Of a stretch of 64,000 nt of DNA, positions 20,519 through 31,444 are shown piece after piece; the stretch's first letter is position 1; every line of letters begins with the position of its first letter. The translations under genes and the position numbers were made by a program. Location: NCBI RefSeq assembly GCF_000262305.1, contig NC_017910.1, positions 1,302,001-1,366,000 on the forward strand, read 5' to 3'. This DNA is from Shimwellia blattae DSM 4481 = NBRC 105725 (lineage in GTDB: Bacteria; Pseudomonadota; Gammaproteobacteria; Enterobacterales; Enterobacteriaceae). The notes beneath the pieces are model-generated. The model was given only the letters and a program-made list of their open reading frames with translations, had not been told where the DNA came from and did not search any database.

Positions 20519-21433
20519 CTACACCTCAAGCTGCATAAAATCCTCTGCCATCAGCGTGTCGGGGAAAATAGCCCGGCACTCGGCCAGCAGGCGCGGGAAG
20601 TCTGCCCGCCGGTAGCGGGAGCTGAAGTGGGTGATAACCAGCGTTTTCACCCCGGCCTCCCGGGCAAGGGTGGCGGCCTGCACCGTGGTGGCGTGGCCGC
20701 GGCTGTTGGCTTTCTGCGCAAGGCTTGCTTCCAGTGTGGCCTCGTGAACGAGCATATCGGCTTCGGCGGCCAGCAACCGGGCGCTGTCCAGCGGGGCCGT
20801 ATCGCCAAAAATCGCCACCGATTTTCCCTTCACCGGCTGGCCGATATACTGGCGGCCATCTATCCAGCGGCCATCTTCCAGTTGCACCGTCTCGCCCCGT
20901 TTCAGCCGCTGGAACAGCGGGCCCGGGGGCACGCCACTGGCGGACAACGCCGCAGCATCCAGCGCCCCGGGCTTATCGTGGGCACTCACCCGGTAGCCGA
21001 AACAGACCACCGGGTGGTTAAGCGCCACGCAGCGTACTTCAAACTCCCCGTCATCGAAGATAACCCCCTCGCTGACCTCCACAATATCCAGCGGATAATC
21101 GGTCCAGGAGCCGCTCATGGTCAGCGACAGCTGAACATACTCCCGCAGTCCCGGCGGCCCGTAGAGGGTGAGGGGGCCACTACCGCCCGCCATGGAGCGG
21201 CTGCATAATAGCCCCGGAAGGCCAAAAATATGGTCCCCGTGCAGGTGGGTGATAAAAATTTTATCCAGCTTTCCGGGGTTAATCTGCGTGCGCAGCATCT
21301 GGTGCTGGGTGCCTTCACCGCAGTCAAACAGCCACCAGGTGGCGTGTTGCGCCCCCGGGTGCAGCGCCAGGGCACTGACATTGCGGCCCGGGGCCGGCAC
21401 CCCGGCAGACGTGCCGAGAAACAATAATTCCAT
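20519..21433 (-). CDS. rbn: Ribonuclease BN / tRNase Z (ElaC)
   Basis: This zinc-dependent metallo-beta-lactamase-fold nuclease processes tRNA 3' ends in the cytoplasm. The 304-residue protein (305 in E. coli) has the diagnostic [10 protein letters not shown] motif at about residues 62-71. Further zinc-ligand regions are FGDTAP, HEATLE and ITHFSSRY. The start [11 protein letters not shown] is typical of the family. It is divergent from elaA across 75 bp. The small gene elaB, found between these two in E. coli, is absent. Confidence 0.96.
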   Translation of the reverse strand: MELLFLGTSAGVPAPGRNVSALALHPGAQHATWWLFDCGEGTQHQMLRTQINPGKLDKIFITHLHGDHIFGLPGLLCSRSMAGGSGPLTLYGPPGLREYVQLSLTMSGSWTDYPLDIVEVSEGVIFDDGEFEVRCVALNHPVVCFGYRVSAHDKPGALDAAALSASGVPPGPLFQRLKRGETVQLEDGRWIDGRQYIGQPVKGKSVAIFGDTAPLDSARLLAAEADMLVHEATLEASLAQKANSRGHATTVQAATLAREAGVKTLVITHFSSRYRRADFPRLLAECRAIFPDTLMAEDFMQLEV

Positions 21434-21508
21434 GGGTTATTCCCTGCCTGGTTACACTGAACTGGCAGTAGTATAACCATTTAACAATCAGCAGGCAGGA
21501 GCGTAACG

Positions 21509-21958
21509 ATGATCAACTGGCAGGATTTACACCACAGCCAGATTTCCCCGGTACAACTGTATGCCGCACTGGCGTTACGCAGTGCGGTATTTGTGGTTGA
21601 GCAGCAGTGTGTCTATCAGGATGTGGACGGTCAGGATCTGTGTGGTGAGAATCGCCACCTGTTTGGCTGGCGCAACGGGGCGCTGATCGCTTACGCGCGC
21701 ATTTTGCAGCCGGAAAGCGCCACCGGGCCGGTAGTGATCGGCCGGGTGATTGTCGCCCCCGGGGCCCGGGGCGAAAAACTGGGCTATGCTCTGATGGAGC
21801 ACGCTTTGCGAAGCTGTCGCCAGAACTGGCCCGGCCGGGCCATCTACCTGGGGGCGCAGGCGCATCTGGCGGATTTTTACCGTCGCCTGGGGTTTACACC
21901 GGTCACAGATGTTTACGACGAAGACGGCATTCCCCATGTGGGCATGGTGCAGGCGTAA
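21509..21958 (+). CDS. elaA: GNAT-family acetyltransferase ElaA
   Basis: This is a 149-residue GCN5-related N-acetyltransferase of unknown substrate (153 residues in E. coli). The N-terminal QLYAALALRSAVFVVEQQCVYQD block is characteristic of ElaA. The acetyl-CoA-binding segment is IGRVIVAPGARGEKLGYALM at about residues 75-95. It has a good AGGAG Shine-Dalgarno, is divergent from rbn and lies upstream of menF in the same direction. Confidence 0.93.
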   Translation: MINWQDLHHSQISPVQLYAALALRSAVFVVEQQCVYQDVDGQDLCGENRHLFGWRNGALIAYARILQPESATGPVVIGRVIVAPGARGEKLGYALMEHALRSCRQNWPGRAIYLGAQAHLADFYRRLGFTPVTDVYDEDGIPHVGMVQA

Positions 21959-22016
21959 CCGGGCTGCTGGTTTATTCGCCATTGCGGTAACTTTTATGCC
22001 GATTCGTGAGGGATAA

Positions 22017-22110
22017 ACCACCTTTCTGAGATCTTACCTCCAGGGTGGGATTTTTTTTTGCCCGGGTGACCACGTATAATCAGGGGGTTTCCCTGAGAAC
22101 TGAGGTGGAT
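22017..22110 (+). promoter_or_regulatory. elaA end / menF promoter region
   Basis: CCACC (about 22018-22022) and GGTGG with a run of nine T (22044-22059) could form a weak terminator for elaA. A consensus -10 TATAAT follows at 22075-22080, 31 bp before the menF start. No matching -35 at ideal spacing is evident. The menF Shine-Dalgarno GAGGTGG lies at 22102-22108. The promoter is inferred from the -10 box and the position at the head of the men operon. Confidence 0.4.
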
Positions 22111-23412
22111 GTGAATTCTGTTGTTACTGCATTGTCCGAACTGCAACAAAAGTTAATCGCACCGCTTCCCGACAGCTCAGGCACCCTGGTATTCACCGTC
22201 CCGTTAACGCTCAGTGATGACAGCGACGCGTTGCAGTGGCTGGCGGCACAGTCTGTGTGGCCCCAGTTTTACTGGCAGCAGCGTAATGGCGAGCAGGAGC
22301 TCGCGGCCCTGGGGGCGGTGGCGCATTTCCCTTCGTTATCCGCAGGCGAGGCGTTCCTGGCGCAGTTTCCGGCCAGCGAGCGGCTGCTGATTTGCGGGCT
22401 GAACCAGTTTGATCCCGCCAGCGGCAGTCTGTTTTTACCGCGCCTGCTGTGGCAACGCCAGCGGGGGCAGGCGGCACTCACGCTTATTCTGCACAGTGAA
22501 CACTCCCTGGCGCAGGATGGCCTTCAGGCGCAGGCGCTGCTGGCTGCCCTGTTACCTGCCCGGCCACTACCGGCATTGCAGCTTACGCTGCTGCGCGAAC
22601 AGCAGACCCCCGCCTGGCCCCGCTGGCAGCAGCTTATTGAGCAGGCGCTGGCGGGTTTCTCCCGTGGCGAGATGGAAAAGGTCGTGCTGGCCCGGGCGTC
22701 GGATCTGTGGTTCAGCACCCCGGTTTCCGCCGCCGGTTTTCTGGCGGCCAGTCGCAGAGTCAATCTGAACTGCTACCATTTCTATATGGCGTTTAACGCA
22801 CAGCAAGGATTTATCGGCTCCTCTCCTGAGCGGCTGTGGCGGCGGCGCGGGGTGGAGCTGCGCACTGAAGCGCTGGCGGGCACCGTTGCCAGCAGCGCAG
22901 ATGACGCAAAAGCCGCCCGGCTGGGAGAGTGGCTGATGCATGATGATAAAAACCAGCGTGAAAACATGCTGGTGGTAGAAGATATTTGCCAGCGGCTGAA
23001 CCCCATTGGCGAAACGCTGGAGGTGCTGCCACCCCAGATCATGCGCCTGCGCAAAGTGCAGCATTTGCGCCGCTGCATCTGGACCACGTTGCGCCAGCCG
23101 GATGATGCCAGCTGTTTACGGCAACTGCAGCCCACTGCCGCCGTTGCCGGGCTGCCCCGCCAGGCGGCCAGCGCATTTATTCAGCACAATGAGCCCTTTG
23201 AACGCCAGTGGTATGCGGGCTCAGCCGGGTATATTTCCCGCCAGCAGGCGGAGTTTTGTGTTTCGTTACGCAGCGCCCTGGTTGATGGTGACCGGGTGCG
23301 GCTGTATGCGGGCGCGGGGATTGTCCCCGGCTCAGACCCGGCAGAGGAATGGCGGGAAATCAACAATAAAGCGGCGGGATTACGCAGTTTACTGACTGAG
23401 AAAAGTGAATGA
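22111..23412 (+). CDS. menF: Isochorismate synthase MenF
   Basis: MenF converts chorismate to isochorismate, the first committed step of menaquinone synthesis. With the GTG start chosen ([11 protein letters not shown]), it is 433 residues against 431 in E. coli. The GTG has GAGGTGG just upstream and aligns with the E. coli N-terminus; a longer ATG start at 22045 would cross the promoter -10 box. Chorismate-binding signatures include [50 protein letters not shown] and [16 protein letters not shown]. It begins the operon menFDHBCE, and menD starts 82 bp after its stop codon. Confidence 0.94.
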   Translation: MNSVVTALSELQQKLIAPLPDSSGTLVFTVPLTLSDDSDALQWLAAQSVWPQFYWQQRNGEQELAALGAVAHFPSLSAGEAFLAQFPASERLLICGLNQFDPASGSLFLPRLLWQRQRGQAALTLILHSEHSLAQDGLQAQALLAALLPARPLPALQLTLLREQQTPAWPRWQQLIEQALAGFSRGEMEKVVLARASDLWFSTPVSAAGFLAASRRVNLNCYHFYMAFNAQQGFIGSSPERLWRRRGVELRTEALAGTVASSADDAKAARLGEWLMHDDKNQRENMLVVEDICQRLNPIGETLEVLPPQIMRLRKVQHLRRCIWTTLRQPDDASCLRQLQPTAAVAGLPRQAASAFIQHNEPFERQWYAGSAGYISRQQAEFCVSLRSALVDGDRVRLYAGAGIVPGSDPAEEWREINNKAAGLRSLLTEKSE

Positions 23413-23494
23413 AAACAACAATCCCGACCCACATCAAAGTCTGTTTTTATGCGCCGCTTATAATGTGCGCGCACTCCTGAACCCGGACAATATT

Positions 23495-25165
23495 ATGTCA
23501 ACCTGCTCTTTTAACCGCCGCTGGGCGGCAGTCATTCTTGAAGCTCTGACGCGCCACGGCGTGCGCCATGTGTGTATCGCGCCAGGCTCCCGATCAACCC
23601 CGTTAACACTGGCCGCAGTACAGAACGGCGGATTTGTGTGCCACACCCATTTTGATGAGCGCGGCCTGGGCCATTTAGCCCTTGGTATCGCCAAGGCCAG
23701 CGCCGAGCCCGTCGCGGTGATTGTTACCTCCGGCACGGCGGTGGCGAATCTCTACCCGTCACTGATTGAAGCAGGGCTGACCGGGGAAAAACTGATCATG
23801 CTGACGGCGGATCGCCCGCCGGAGCTTATCGACTGCGGGGCCAACCAGGCCATCCGCCAGCAGGGGATATTTGGCTCCCACCCTACCGGGGTGCTGAACC
23901 TGCCGCGCCCCACCCGGGACATTTCAGCCCACTGGCTGGTCTCGGTGATTGATACACTGCTCAGCAACCAGGAAAACGGGCCGGTCCAGATCAACTGCCC
24001 GTTTGCCGAACCCCTGTACGGGGAGATGGACGACAGCGATCTCACCTGGCAGGAGAGCCTTGGCAGCTGGTTAACCAGCGAAAAGCCCTGGCTGGCCTAT
24101 GGCCGCGTGCGCACCAGTGTGCAGCAGCGCGACTGGTTCTTCTGGCGCCAGAAAAAAGGGGTGATCGTTGCCGGGCGCATGAGTGCCGAACAGGGCAAAC
24201 AGCTGGCGGCCTGGGCGGCGATGCTCGGCTGGCCGCTGATTAGCGATGTCCTGTCCCAGACCGGGCAGCCGCTGCCCTGTGCCGATCTCTGGCTGGCAAA
24301 CCCGGACGCCACCCGCGAGCTGGATAACGCCCAACTGGTTATTCAGTTTGGCAGCAGCCTGACCGGCAAGCGCCTGCTTCAGTGGCAGGCCGCCTGCAAC
24401 CCGGACGAATACTGGATTATTTCGCCCCTGGACGACCGGCTGGATCCGGCCCAGCACCGGGGCCGCCGCCTGGTGGCCGATATTGGCGCCTGGCTTGAGC
24501 AGCACCCGGCGGAAAATCACCCCTGCTGGGCACCGCGCCTGCGCGAATTATCACAGCAGGCGCTGGCGTGCGCCACCCAGGCCACGGCCCGGTTTGGCGA
24601 GGCACAACTGGCCCAGCGTATTGCATCGCTGCTGCCGGATCAGGGCCAGCTTTTTGTCGGTAACAGCCTGGTGGTCCGCCTGGTGGATGCCCTGTGCCAG
24701 CTGCCTGCCGGGTATCCGGTATACAGCAACCGTGGCGCCAGCGGCATTGACGGGCTTATCTCTACTGCCGCAGGGGTTCAGCGCGCCCGTCCGCGCCCGA
24801 CCCTTGCGGTGGTGGGGGATCTCTCCGCGCTGTATGACATGAACAGCCTGGCGCTACTGCGCCACACCCCGGCACCCTTTGTGCTGATTGTGGTGAACAA
24901 TAACGGCGGGCAGATCTTCTCCATGTTGCCCACCCCGGTAGAGGAGCGCGAGCGCTACTACTGTATGCCGCAGGATGTTGAGTTTGCCCCCGCCGCACAG
25001 ATGTTCGGCCTGGGCTATTCCTGTCCGGATAACTGGGAAAGCCTGGCCCAAACCGTGGCCGAGGCCTGGCAGCGCCCCCGGGCCACGCTTATTGAGCTGC
25101 GGGTCGATGAGCATACCGGCGCCCGGACCCTGCAACAGCTGCTGGCGCAGGTGAGCCAGCTATGA
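23495..25165 (+). CDS. menD: SEPHCHC synthase MenD
   Basis: MenD is a thiamine-diphosphate enzyme that joins isochorismate and 2-oxoglutarate to form SEPHCHC. The 556-residue form starting [10 protein letters not shown] equals E. coli length; the longer reading from 23405 is unlikely. ThDP-enzyme features include [29 protein letters not shown] with the catalytic-region glutamate, [15 protein letters not shown], and in the C-terminal PP domain [12 protein letters not shown] and [12 protein letters not shown]. It overlaps menH by 4 bp (ATGA), so the two are likely translated together. Confidence 0.96.
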   Translation: MSTCSFNRRWAAVILEALTRHGVRHVCIAPGSRSTPLTLAAVQNGGFVCHTHFDERGLGHLALGIAKASAEPVAVIVTSGTAVANLYPSLIEAGLTGEKLIMLTADRPPELIDCGANQAIRQQGIFGSHPTGVLNLPRPTRDISAHWLVSVIDTLLSNQENGPVQINCPFAEPLYGEMDDSDLTWQESLGSWLTSEKPWLAYGRVRTSVQQRDWFFWRQKKGVIVAGRMSAEQGKQLAAWAAMLGWPLISDVLSQTGQPLPCADLWLANPDATRELDNAQLVIQFGSSLTGKRLLQWQAACNPDEYWIISPLDDRLDPAQHRGRRLVADIGAWLEQHPAENHPCWAPRLRELSQQALACATQATARFGEAQLAQRIASLLPDQGQLFVGNSLVVRLVDALCQLPAGYPVYSNRGASGIDGLISTAAGVQRARPRPTLAVVGDLSALYDMNSLALLRHTPAPFVLIVVNNNGGQIFSMLPTPVEERERYYCMPQDVEFAPAAQMFGLGYSCPDNWESLAQTVAEAWQRPRATLIELRVDEHTGARTLQQLLAQVSQL

Positions 25166-25956
25166 TCCTGCGCGGCGAGCTGCGCCCTGGTAACCAGCCC
25201 GGCTATCCGTGGCTGGTCTGGCTGCACGGTTTTTTAGGCAGCCGGGCAGAGTGGGCCCCCCTAAGCCCGGCATTTTCCGACTGGCCCCAGCTCCTGCTGG
25301 ATTTACCCGGCCACGGTGAGTCGGTGGCGGAGCGGGTGGCGGACTTCCCGGATATGGAAGCCGCACTCCAGGCGACCCTTGACCACTACCAGATAGGCGA
25401 TTACTGGCTGGTGGGCTACTCGCTGGGCGGGCGGATTGCCATGTACCACGCCTGCTACGGCCACACTGAAGGGCTGCGCGGGATGGTGGTTGAAGGGGGA
25501 AACCCGGGCCTGGCCCTGCTGGCGGAGCGTCGCCAGCGCCGTGCCCATGACGATAACTGGGCCCGCCGCCTGCGCCAGGAGCCCTTTACCCGGGTACTGG
25601 CAGACTGGTATCACCAGCCGGTATTTGCCTCGCTCAGTGAGCCCCAGCGCCAGGCGCTGGTTGAGCTTCGCAAGGATAACGATCCCCGCGCACTGGCCGA
25701 TATGCTGGTGGCGACCTCTCTGGGTCGCCAGCCTGATCTGCTGGCGCGCCTGCAGGAAATGACCCTGCCGTTTTACTATTTATGTGGTGAACAGGACGCA
25801 AAATTCCGCGCCATTGCCGGAACCTTGCCCGCCACCACGCTGACTATCAGTGCTGCCGGACACAACGCCCACCGGGAAAATCCCGCCGGGTTTGTTCACA
25901 GCCTGTACACCCTATTGTGTCAACCCAACTCAAGGACTCCCCATGCTTTACCCTGA
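25162..25956 (+). CDS. menH: SHCHC synthase MenH
   Basis: MenH is an alpha/beta-hydrolase-fold lyase that removes pyruvate from SEPHCHC to give SHCHC. It is 264 residues (252 in E. coli) with a somewhat longer C-terminus. Visible elements are the oxyanion segment [11 protein letters not shown], the nucleophile elbow GYSLGGR with S87, [10 protein letters not shown] containing the acid, and [11 protein letters not shown] with the catalytic histidine. The start overlaps menD by 4 bp and the 3' end overlaps menB by 14 bp. Confidence 0.94.
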   Translation: MILRGELRPGNQPGYPWLVWLHGFLGSRAEWAPLSPAFSDWPQLLLDLPGHGESVAERVADFPDMEAALQATLDHYQIGDYWLVGYSLGGRIAMYHACYGHTEGLRGMVVEGGNPGLALLAERRQRRAHDDNWARRLRQEPFTRVLADWYHQPVFASLSEPQRQALVELRKDNDPRALADMLVATSLGRQPDLLARLQEMTLPFYYLCGEQDAKFRAIAGTLPATTLTISAAGHNAHRENPAGFVHSLYTLLCQPNSRTPHALP

Positions 25957-26800
25957 TGAACACATGCTCTATGCGCCGGTGGAATGGCACGACTGCTCCG
26001 CAGGCTATACCGATATTCGCTATCAGAAATCCAGCGACGGGATCGCCAAAATCACCATTAACCGCCCGCAGGTGCGCAACGCGTTTCGCCCGCTGACCGT
26101 TAAAGAGATGATCGACGCCCTGGCCGACGCCCGCTACGACGACGGTATCGGGGTGATTATTCTGACCGGGGAAGGGGACAAAGCGTTCTGCTCCGGCGGC
26201 GATCAGAAAGTGCGCGGCGACTACGGCGGATACAAAGATGACTCCGGCGTTCACCACCTCAACGTGCTGGACTTCCAGCGCCAGATCCGCACCTGCCCGA
26301 AACCGGTAGTGGCGATGGTTGCCGGGTACTCCATTGGTGGCGGCCACGTATTGCATATGATGTGCGACCTGACCATTGCCGCAGAGAACGCCATTTTCGG
26401 CCAGACCGGGCCGAAGGTCGGCTCTTTTGACGGTGGCTGGGGTGCTTCTTACATGGCGCGGATTGTCGGCCAGAAGAAAGCCCGCGAAATCTGGTTCCTG
26501 TGCCGTCAGTATGATGCGCAACAGGCGCTGGATATGGGGCTGGTCAACACGGTGGTTCCCCTGGCGGATCTTGAAAAAGAGACCGTACGCTGGTGTCGCG
26601 AAATGCTGCAAAACAGCCCGATGGCGCTGCGCTGCCTGAAGGCCGCCCTCAACGCGGACTGCGACGGCCAGGCGGGCCTGCAGGAGCTGGCGGGCAACGC
26701 CACCATGCTGTTCTACATGACTGACGAAGGCCAGGAAGGGCGCAATGCGTTCAACCAGAAGCGTCAGCCGGACTTCAGCAAATTTAAACGGAATCCGTAA
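25943..26800 (+). CDS. menB: 1,4-dihydroxy-2-naphthoyl-CoA synthase MenB
   Basis: MenB is a crotonase-family enzyme that closes the second ring of the naphthoquinone from o-succinylbenzoyl-CoA. The 285-residue form starts [15 protein letters not shown], the same length as in E. coli, and is almost identical to it throughout. The longer frame starting at 25850 would lie within menH. Crotonase signatures include [33 protein letters not shown] and [12 protein letters not shown]. It ends FSKFKRNP, and its last base is shared with the menC start. Confidence 0.97.
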   Translation: MLYPDEHMLYAPVEWHDCSAGYTDIRYQKSSDGIAKITINRPQVRNAFRPLTVKEMIDALADARYDDGIGVIILTGEGDKAFCSGGDQKVRGDYGGYKDDSGVHHLNVLDFQRQIRTCPKPVVAMVAGYSIGGGHVLHMMCDLTIAAENAIFGQTGPKVGSFDGGWGASYMARIVGQKKAREIWFLCRQYDAQQALDMGLVNTVVPLADLEKETVRWCREMLQNSPMALRCLKAALNADCDGQAGLQELAGNATMLFYMTDEGQEGRNAFNQKRQPDFSKFKRNP

Positions 26801-27765
26801 TGCGGCGCGCACAGATCTGGCGCTATAACCTGCCCATGGACGCGGGGGTGATCCTCCGGGAGCGGCGCCTGAAAGTCCGGGAAGGGCTGATACTGTGTCT
26901 GACGGAAAACGGCCAGCAGGGGTGGGGCGAAATTGCCCCGCTCCCCGGGTTCAGCGCAGAAACCGCAGACGACGCCCAGGTTGAGCTGGTGGGCTGGGCG
27001 CAGCACTGGCAGGCCGGGGAGACGCTGGCCTGCCCCGCGCTACCGTCGGTGGCGTTTGGCACCAGCTGTGCGCTGGCAGAGCTGTCTGGCCAGCTCCCGG
27101 CGGCGGCGGACTATCGCGCCGCACCGCTGTGTACTGGCGATCCGGACGAGCTGTTCGCCCTGCTGGAGCAGATCCCCGGTGAAAAGGTCGCCAAGATCAA
27201 AGTGGGCCTCTGGGAAGCGGTGCGCGACGGTATGGTGGCGAACCTGCTGCTGGAGGCGTTGCCTGATCTGCGCCTGCGGCTGGACGCCAACCGCAGCTGG
27301 ACACCGCTCAAAGCGGCGCAGTTTGCGAAATACGTTGACCCGGCCTACCGGGGGCGAATTGCGTTTATTGAAGAGCCGTGCCGCACCCGGGAAGACTCGC
27401 TGGCGTTCAGCCAGCAGACCGGGATCGCCATCGCCTGGGATGAGAGCGTGCGCGAGCCGGACTTCGTGTTTGAGAAGCAGCCCGGGGTAAGTGCGCTGGT
27501 GATTAAACCTACCCTTACCGGCAGCCTGGATAAAGTGCAGCAGCAAATCGCCGCCGCACACCGGCTGGGCATGCAGGCGGTGATAAGCTCGGCCATTGAG
27601 TCCAGCCTGGGGCTGACCCAGCTGGCCCGACTGGCCGCCTGGCTGACCCCTGGCACATTACCGGGCCTGGATACCCTGTCCCTGATGCAGGCGCAGGTGA
27701 TCCGCCCCTGGCCGGGCAGCCCGCTGCCGGTCTGGCAAACGGAACAACTGGACATTGTATTATGA
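26800..27765 (+). CDS. menC: o-succinylbenzoate synthase MenC
   Basis: MenC is an enolase-superfamily dehydratase converting SHCHC to o-succinylbenzoate. The 321-residue protein (320 in E. coli) has the lid domain (about 1-95) and barrel. The catalytic lysine lies in KIKVGLWEA. Metal ligands lie in [15 protein letters not shown] and [10 protein letters not shown], and the second lysine in [11 protein letters not shown]. Its start overlaps the menB stop codon by one base and its end overlaps menE by 4 bp. Confidence 0.95.
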   Translation: MRRAQIWRYNLPMDAGVILRERRLKVREGLILCLTENGQQGWGEIAPLPGFSAETADDAQVELVGWAQHWQAGETLACPALPSVAFGTSCALAELSGQLPAAADYRAAPLCTGDPDELFALLEQIPGEKVAKIKVGLWEAVRDGMVANLLLEALPDLRLRLDANRSWTPLKAAQFAKYVDPAYRGRIAFIEEPCRTREDSLAFSQQTGIAIAWDESVREPDFVFEKQPGVSALVIKPTLTGSLDKVQQQIAAAHRLGMQAVISSAIESSLGLTQLARLAAWLTPGTLPGLDTLSLMQAQVIRPWPGSPLPVWQTEQLDIVL

Positions 27766-29135
27766 GTTTTACTGACTGGCCCTGGCGTGAATGGCGGCAG
27801 CAGCGCGGGGCGGCCATCGCCCTGCATCTGGAGGGCGAATCCCTGACCTGGCACCAGCTGTGCCAGCAGGTGGATGCGCTGGCCGCCGGTTTTTTTGCCC
27901 AGGGGGTCACCTGCGGGGCCGGGGTGGCGCTGCGGGGCAAAAACAGCCCGCAGACGCTGCTCTGCTGGCTGGCGCTATTGCAGTGCGGCGCCCGTATTCT
28001 GCCGCTGAACCCCCAGCTGCCTGACGGGCTGCTGGGCCAGCTGTTACCGGGGCTGACGCTTTCGTTTGGCCTGAGCTGTGGCGACAGTGGGCCGATCCCC
28101 GGGCTTCAGGCACTGCGCCCGCAGGCGGCTGAGGGGGAGTGCCATGCCCCCTGGCTCCCGGAGCGCTACCTCTCCATGACGCTGACCTCCGGCTCTACCG
28201 GGCTGCCAAAGGCAGCGGTGCACAGTGGTGCGGCGCATCTGGCCTGTGCGGTCGGGGTCACCGGGCTGATGAACTTTACCGCCCAGGACAGCTGGCTGCT
28301 TTCGCTGCCGCTGTTTCACGTTTCCGGCCAGGGCATTTTGTGGCGCTGGCTGCTGGTGGGGGCGGCACTGGTGGTGCGGCCCATGCATCCACTGGGGCAG
28401 GCTTTGCAAGGCTGTACCCACGCCTCGCTGGTGCCGACCCAGCTGTGGCGGCTGCTGGAGGGTGAGCCACAGTCACTGGTGCTGAAAGCGGTACTGCTTG
28501 GCGGGGCGGCGATCCCGGTTGAGCTGACTGATCAGGCCCAGTCCCGGGGGATCCGCTGTTTTTGTGGCTACGGTCTGACGGAGTTCGCCTCTACCGTATG
28601 CGCCAAACCGGCCGATGGTCACCCGGACGTTGGCCGTGCGCTGGCGGGCCGGGAAGTGCGCGTTGTGGACGGGGAGATCTGGCTGCGGGCGGCGAGCATG
28701 GCCGCCGGGTACTGGCGCGACGGCGCAGTCACACCGCTGACCAACGCTCAGGGCTGGTTTGCCACCCGGGATCGCGGCCACCTTGAAAACGGCGTGCTGA
28801 CGGTGACCGGGCGGCTGGATAATCAGTTTTTCAGCGGCGGCGAAGGGATCCAGCCAGAAGAGCTGGAGCGGGTGATTGTTTGCCATCCGGCGGTCAGCCA
28901 GATCTTCGTGGTCCCGGTGGATGACCAGGAGTTCGGCCAGCGCCCGGTGGCAGTGGTGGAGTGCGCTGCGGATTTTGACCCGGCACAGCTGGCCTGCTGG
29001 GTGCGGGATAAACTGGCGCGCTTTCAGCAGCCGGTACACTGGCTGCGCCTGCCCGGGGAGCTGAAAAACGGCGGGATTAAAATCTCCCGCCAGGCCCTCA
29101 GGCTCTGGGTGGCGGGGCAGCTTTCTGCGGCCTGA
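27762..29135 (+). CDS. menE: o-succinylbenzoate-CoA ligase MenE
   Basis: MenE is an acyl-adenylate-forming ligase that activates o-succinylbenzoate with ATP and CoA. The 457-residue protein (451 in E. coli) has the P-loop-like motif [20 protein letters not shown] (about 139-158) and the adenylate motif [12 protein letters not shown] hinge/C-terminal domain contains [20 protein letters not shown] and the lysine-containing [11 protein letters not shown]. It is the last men gene. I see no strong terminator before the EF-G gene 140 bp downstream. Confidence 0.95.
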   Translation: MSFTDWPWREWRQQRGAAIALHLEGESLTWHQLCQQVDALAAGFFAQGVTCGAGVALRGKNSPQTLLCWLALLQCGARILPLNPQLPDGLLGQLLPGLTLSFGLSCGDSGPIPGLQALRPQAAEGECHAPWLPERYLSMTLTSGSTGLPKAAVHSGAAHLACAVGVTGLMNFTAQDSWLLSLPLFHVSGQGILWRWLLVGAALVVRPMHPLGQALQGCTHASLVPTQLWRLLEGEPQSLVLKAVLLGGAAIPVELTDQAQSRGIRCFCGYGLTEFASTVCAKPADGHPDVGRALAGREVRVVDGEIWLRAASMAAGYWRDGAVTPLTNAQGWFATRDRGHLENGVLTVTGRLDNQFFSGGEGIQPEELERVIVCHPAVSQIFVVPVDDQEFGQRPVAVVECAADFDPAQLACWVRDKLARFQQPVHWLRLPGELKNGGIKISRQALRLWVAGQLSAA

Positions 29136-29210
29136 CCGGGACGCCGGTTTGCGGCGCTTCCCGGAGCAAAACAGACATTTTGCCGGCGAATGTGTTCTCG
29201 TTCAGGGGAA

Positions 29211-29248
29211 CTGGCGATCATAATATTCCTGTTATCAGTGGTCGCCAG
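29211..29248 (+). promoter_or_regulatory. Inverted repeat in the leader of the EF-G paralogue
   Basis: CTGGCGA (29211-29217) and TCGCCAG (29242-29248) are perfect 7-bp arms with a 24-base loop. They lie in the menE to EF-G gap, 27 bp before the ATG. It could be a leader hairpin or an operator. There is no T-tract, so it is unlikely to be a terminator. Confidence 0.35.
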
Positions 29249-29275
29249 TAACAGTCAACTGACTAAGGACACATT

Positions 29276-31378
29276 ATGCCCCGGTCCATTCCCCTCGAAC
29301 GTTATCGCAATATCGGGATTTCCGCACATATTGATGCGGGTAAAACCACCACCACCGAACGCATCCTGTTTTACACCGGCATGAGCCACAAGCTGGGTGA
29401 AGTTCACGACGGCGCGGCAACCACCGACTGGATGGCACAGGAGCAGGAGCGCGGAATAACCATCACCTCGGCGGCGGTAAGCTGCTTCTGGTCCGGGATG
29501 GACAGAGATATGGAGCCGCACCGGATCAACATCATCGATACCCCCGGGCATGTGGATTTCACCATCGAGGTGGAGCGCTCCATGCGGGTGCTGGATGGCG
29601 CCGTGATGGTGTACGACTCCGTGGGGGGCGTACAGCCCCAGTCCGAAACCGTGTGGCGCCAGGCAAACAAATATCATGTTCCGCGCCTGGCGTTTGTGAA
29701 CAAGATGGACCGCCCGGGGGCCGATTTTTTCCGGGTGGTGCAGATGATGATCGACCGTCTGAAGGCCAACCCGGTGCCGGTAGTTATCCCGATAGGCGCA
29801 GAGGAGCATTTCACCGGGGTGGTGGATCTGATTAAGATGCGCGCCATTATCTGGGACGACGCCACCCAGGGGATGACCTTCAGCTACCAGCCCGTACCGG
29901 ACGCCCTGCTGGCAACCGCCCGCCAGTGGCGGGAAAAAATGGTTGCCGCCGCAGCCGAAGCCCGCGATGACCTGATGGACACCTATCTGGAAAGCGGCGA
30001 TCTCGACGCCGCCGGTATCATTGCCGGGCTGCGCCAGCGCACCATTGCCGGTGAGATCCAGCCGGTGCTGTGCGGCAGCGCGTTTAAAAACAAAGGGGTG
30101 CAGCGCATGCTCGATGCGGTTATCGAGCTGATGCCCTCACCGCTGGATATTCCGGCCATCCAGGGGGTGGATGAAAAAGGCCAGCCCGCCGAGCGCCACG
30201 CCCGCGACGATGAGCCGTTCTCCGCCCTGGCGTTTAAACTGATGACTGACCCCTACGTGGGTCAGCTGACGTTTATCCGGGTCTATTCCGGGGTGCTGAA
30301 AAAGGGGGATGCGGTATATAACCCGGTAAAAACCCGTAAGGAGCGTATCGGGCGGATTGTGCTGATGCAGGCCAACGATCGCCATGAGGTGGACGAGCTG
30401 CGCGCCGGGGATATCGCCGCCTGCGTGGGGCTGAAAGATGTCTCCACCGGTGACACGCTGAGCGATCCTGATGCGGTGATCACCCTGGAGCGTATGGAGT
30501 TCCCCGAGCCGGTTATCTCACTGGCCATTGAGCCGAAAACCAAAGCGGATCAGGAGAAAATGGGCATCGCGCTCCAGCGTCTGGCCTCGGAAGATCCGTC
30601 GTTCCGCCTGCAAACCGATGAAGAGTCCGGCCAGACCATTATTTCCGGGATGGGGGAGCTGCACCTGGACATTATTGTTGACCGGATGAAACGCGAATTC
30701 GGGGTGGAGGCGAACATTGGCCGCCCGCAGGTCACCTACCGGGAGACCCTGCGTAAGACGGTCAAAGATGTGGAGGGCAAGTTTGTCCGCCAGTCCGGCG
30801 GTAAAGGCCAGTATGGTCATGTGGTGCTGACCCTGGAGCCTCTGCCCCCCGGCGGTGGTTTTATCTTTGAAGATGCCACCAAAGGCGGGGTGGTGCCCCG
30901 GGAGTATATCCCGTCGGTTGAAAAAGGGGTCCGCGAGGCGATGAACAGCGGTGTGCTGGCCGGGTATCCGGTGGTGGATGTGAAAGTGATTCTGACGTTC
31001 GGCTCCTACCACGATGTGGACTCCTCAGAAATGGCGTTCCGCATGGCGGCGATTTTCGGGTTTAAAGAAGGGGCGCGCCGGGCGGATCCGGCCATTCTTG
31101 AGCCGGTCATGCATGTGGAGGTGGAGACCCCCGAAGAGTACGCCGGGAATATAATGGGGGATTTGTCCTCCCGCCGGGGGATGGTGCAGGGGATGGAAGA
31201 GCGCTTCGGCAGCCAGATTATTCGCGCCGACGTGCCGCTGGCCGAGATGTTTGGCTACTCCACCACCCTGCGCTCCATGTCCCAGGGGCGGGCCACATAC
31301 AGTATGGAGTTTCACCACTATGCGCAGGCCCCCGGGAATGTGGCCGACGGGATTATCGCCAGCCGCAGTAAGGGCTGA
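29276..31378 (+). CDS. Elongation factor G paralogue (second EF-G)
   Basis: This is a ribosomal translocase GTPase of 700 residues (canonical EF-G is 704). All five domains appear present. The G domain has [12 protein letters not shown] with K23, the switch I segment [20 protein letters not shown] and NKMDRPGAD. Domain IV has [11 protein letters not shown] and [11 protein letters not shown], with the tip histidine at about residue 579. It ends in domain V. It is clearly homologous to but diverged from the fusA of the str operon; here it follows men genes, not rpsG. A good AAGGA Shine-Dalgarno lies 7 bp before the ATG. A bidirectional terminator ends the gene. Intact motifs suggest a working translocase. 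Whether it serves stress, recycling or antibiotic tolerance is unknown. The canonical fusA is presumably elsewhere. Confidence 0.88.
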   Translation: MPRSIPLERYRNIGISAHIDAGKTTTTERILFYTGMSHKLGEVHDGAATTDWMAQEQERGITITSAAVSCFWSGMDRDMEPHRINIIDTPGHVDFTIEVERSMRVLDGAVMVYDSVGGVQPQSETVWRQANKYHVPRLAFVNKMDRPGADFFRVVQMMIDRLKANPVPVVIPIGAEEHFTGVVDLIKMRAIIWDDATQGMTFSYQPVPDALLATARQWREKMVAAAAEARDDLMDTYLESGDLDAAGIIAGLRQRTIAGEIQPVLCGSAFKNKGVQRMLDAVIELMPSPLDIPAIQGVDEKGQPAERHARDDEPFSALAFKLMTDPYVGQLTFIRVYSGVLKKGDAVYNPVKTRKERIGRIVLMQANDRHEVDELRAGDIAACVGLKDVSTGDTLSDPDAVITLERMEFPEPVISLAIEPKTKADQEKMGIALQRLASEDPSFRLQTDEESGQTIISGMGELHLDIIVDRMKREFGVEANIGRPQVTYRETLRKTVKDVEGKFVRQSGGKGQYGHVVLTLEPLPPGGGFIFEDATKGGVVPREYIPSVEKGVREAMNSGVLAGYPVVDVKVILTFGSYHDVDSSEMAFRMAAIFGFKEGARRADPAILEPVMHVEVETPEEYAGNIMGDLSSRRGMVQGMEERFGSQIIRADVPLAEMFGYSTTLRSMSQGRATYSMEFHHYAQAPGNVADGIIASRSKG

Positions 31379-31395
31379 GTGCCCGGCCAGTTAAC

Positions 31396-31434
31396 AAAAA
31401 ACCGCCCCGGTTAGCGAACGGGGGCGGTTTTTTT
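31396..31434. terminator. Bidirectional terminator between the EF-G paralogue and katA
   Basis: ACCGCCCC pairs with GGGGCGGT. An A-tract precedes the stem and a run of seven T follows, so the hairpin can terminate both converging genes. Confidence 0.88.
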
Positions 31435-31444
31435 ACGGGCCGGT

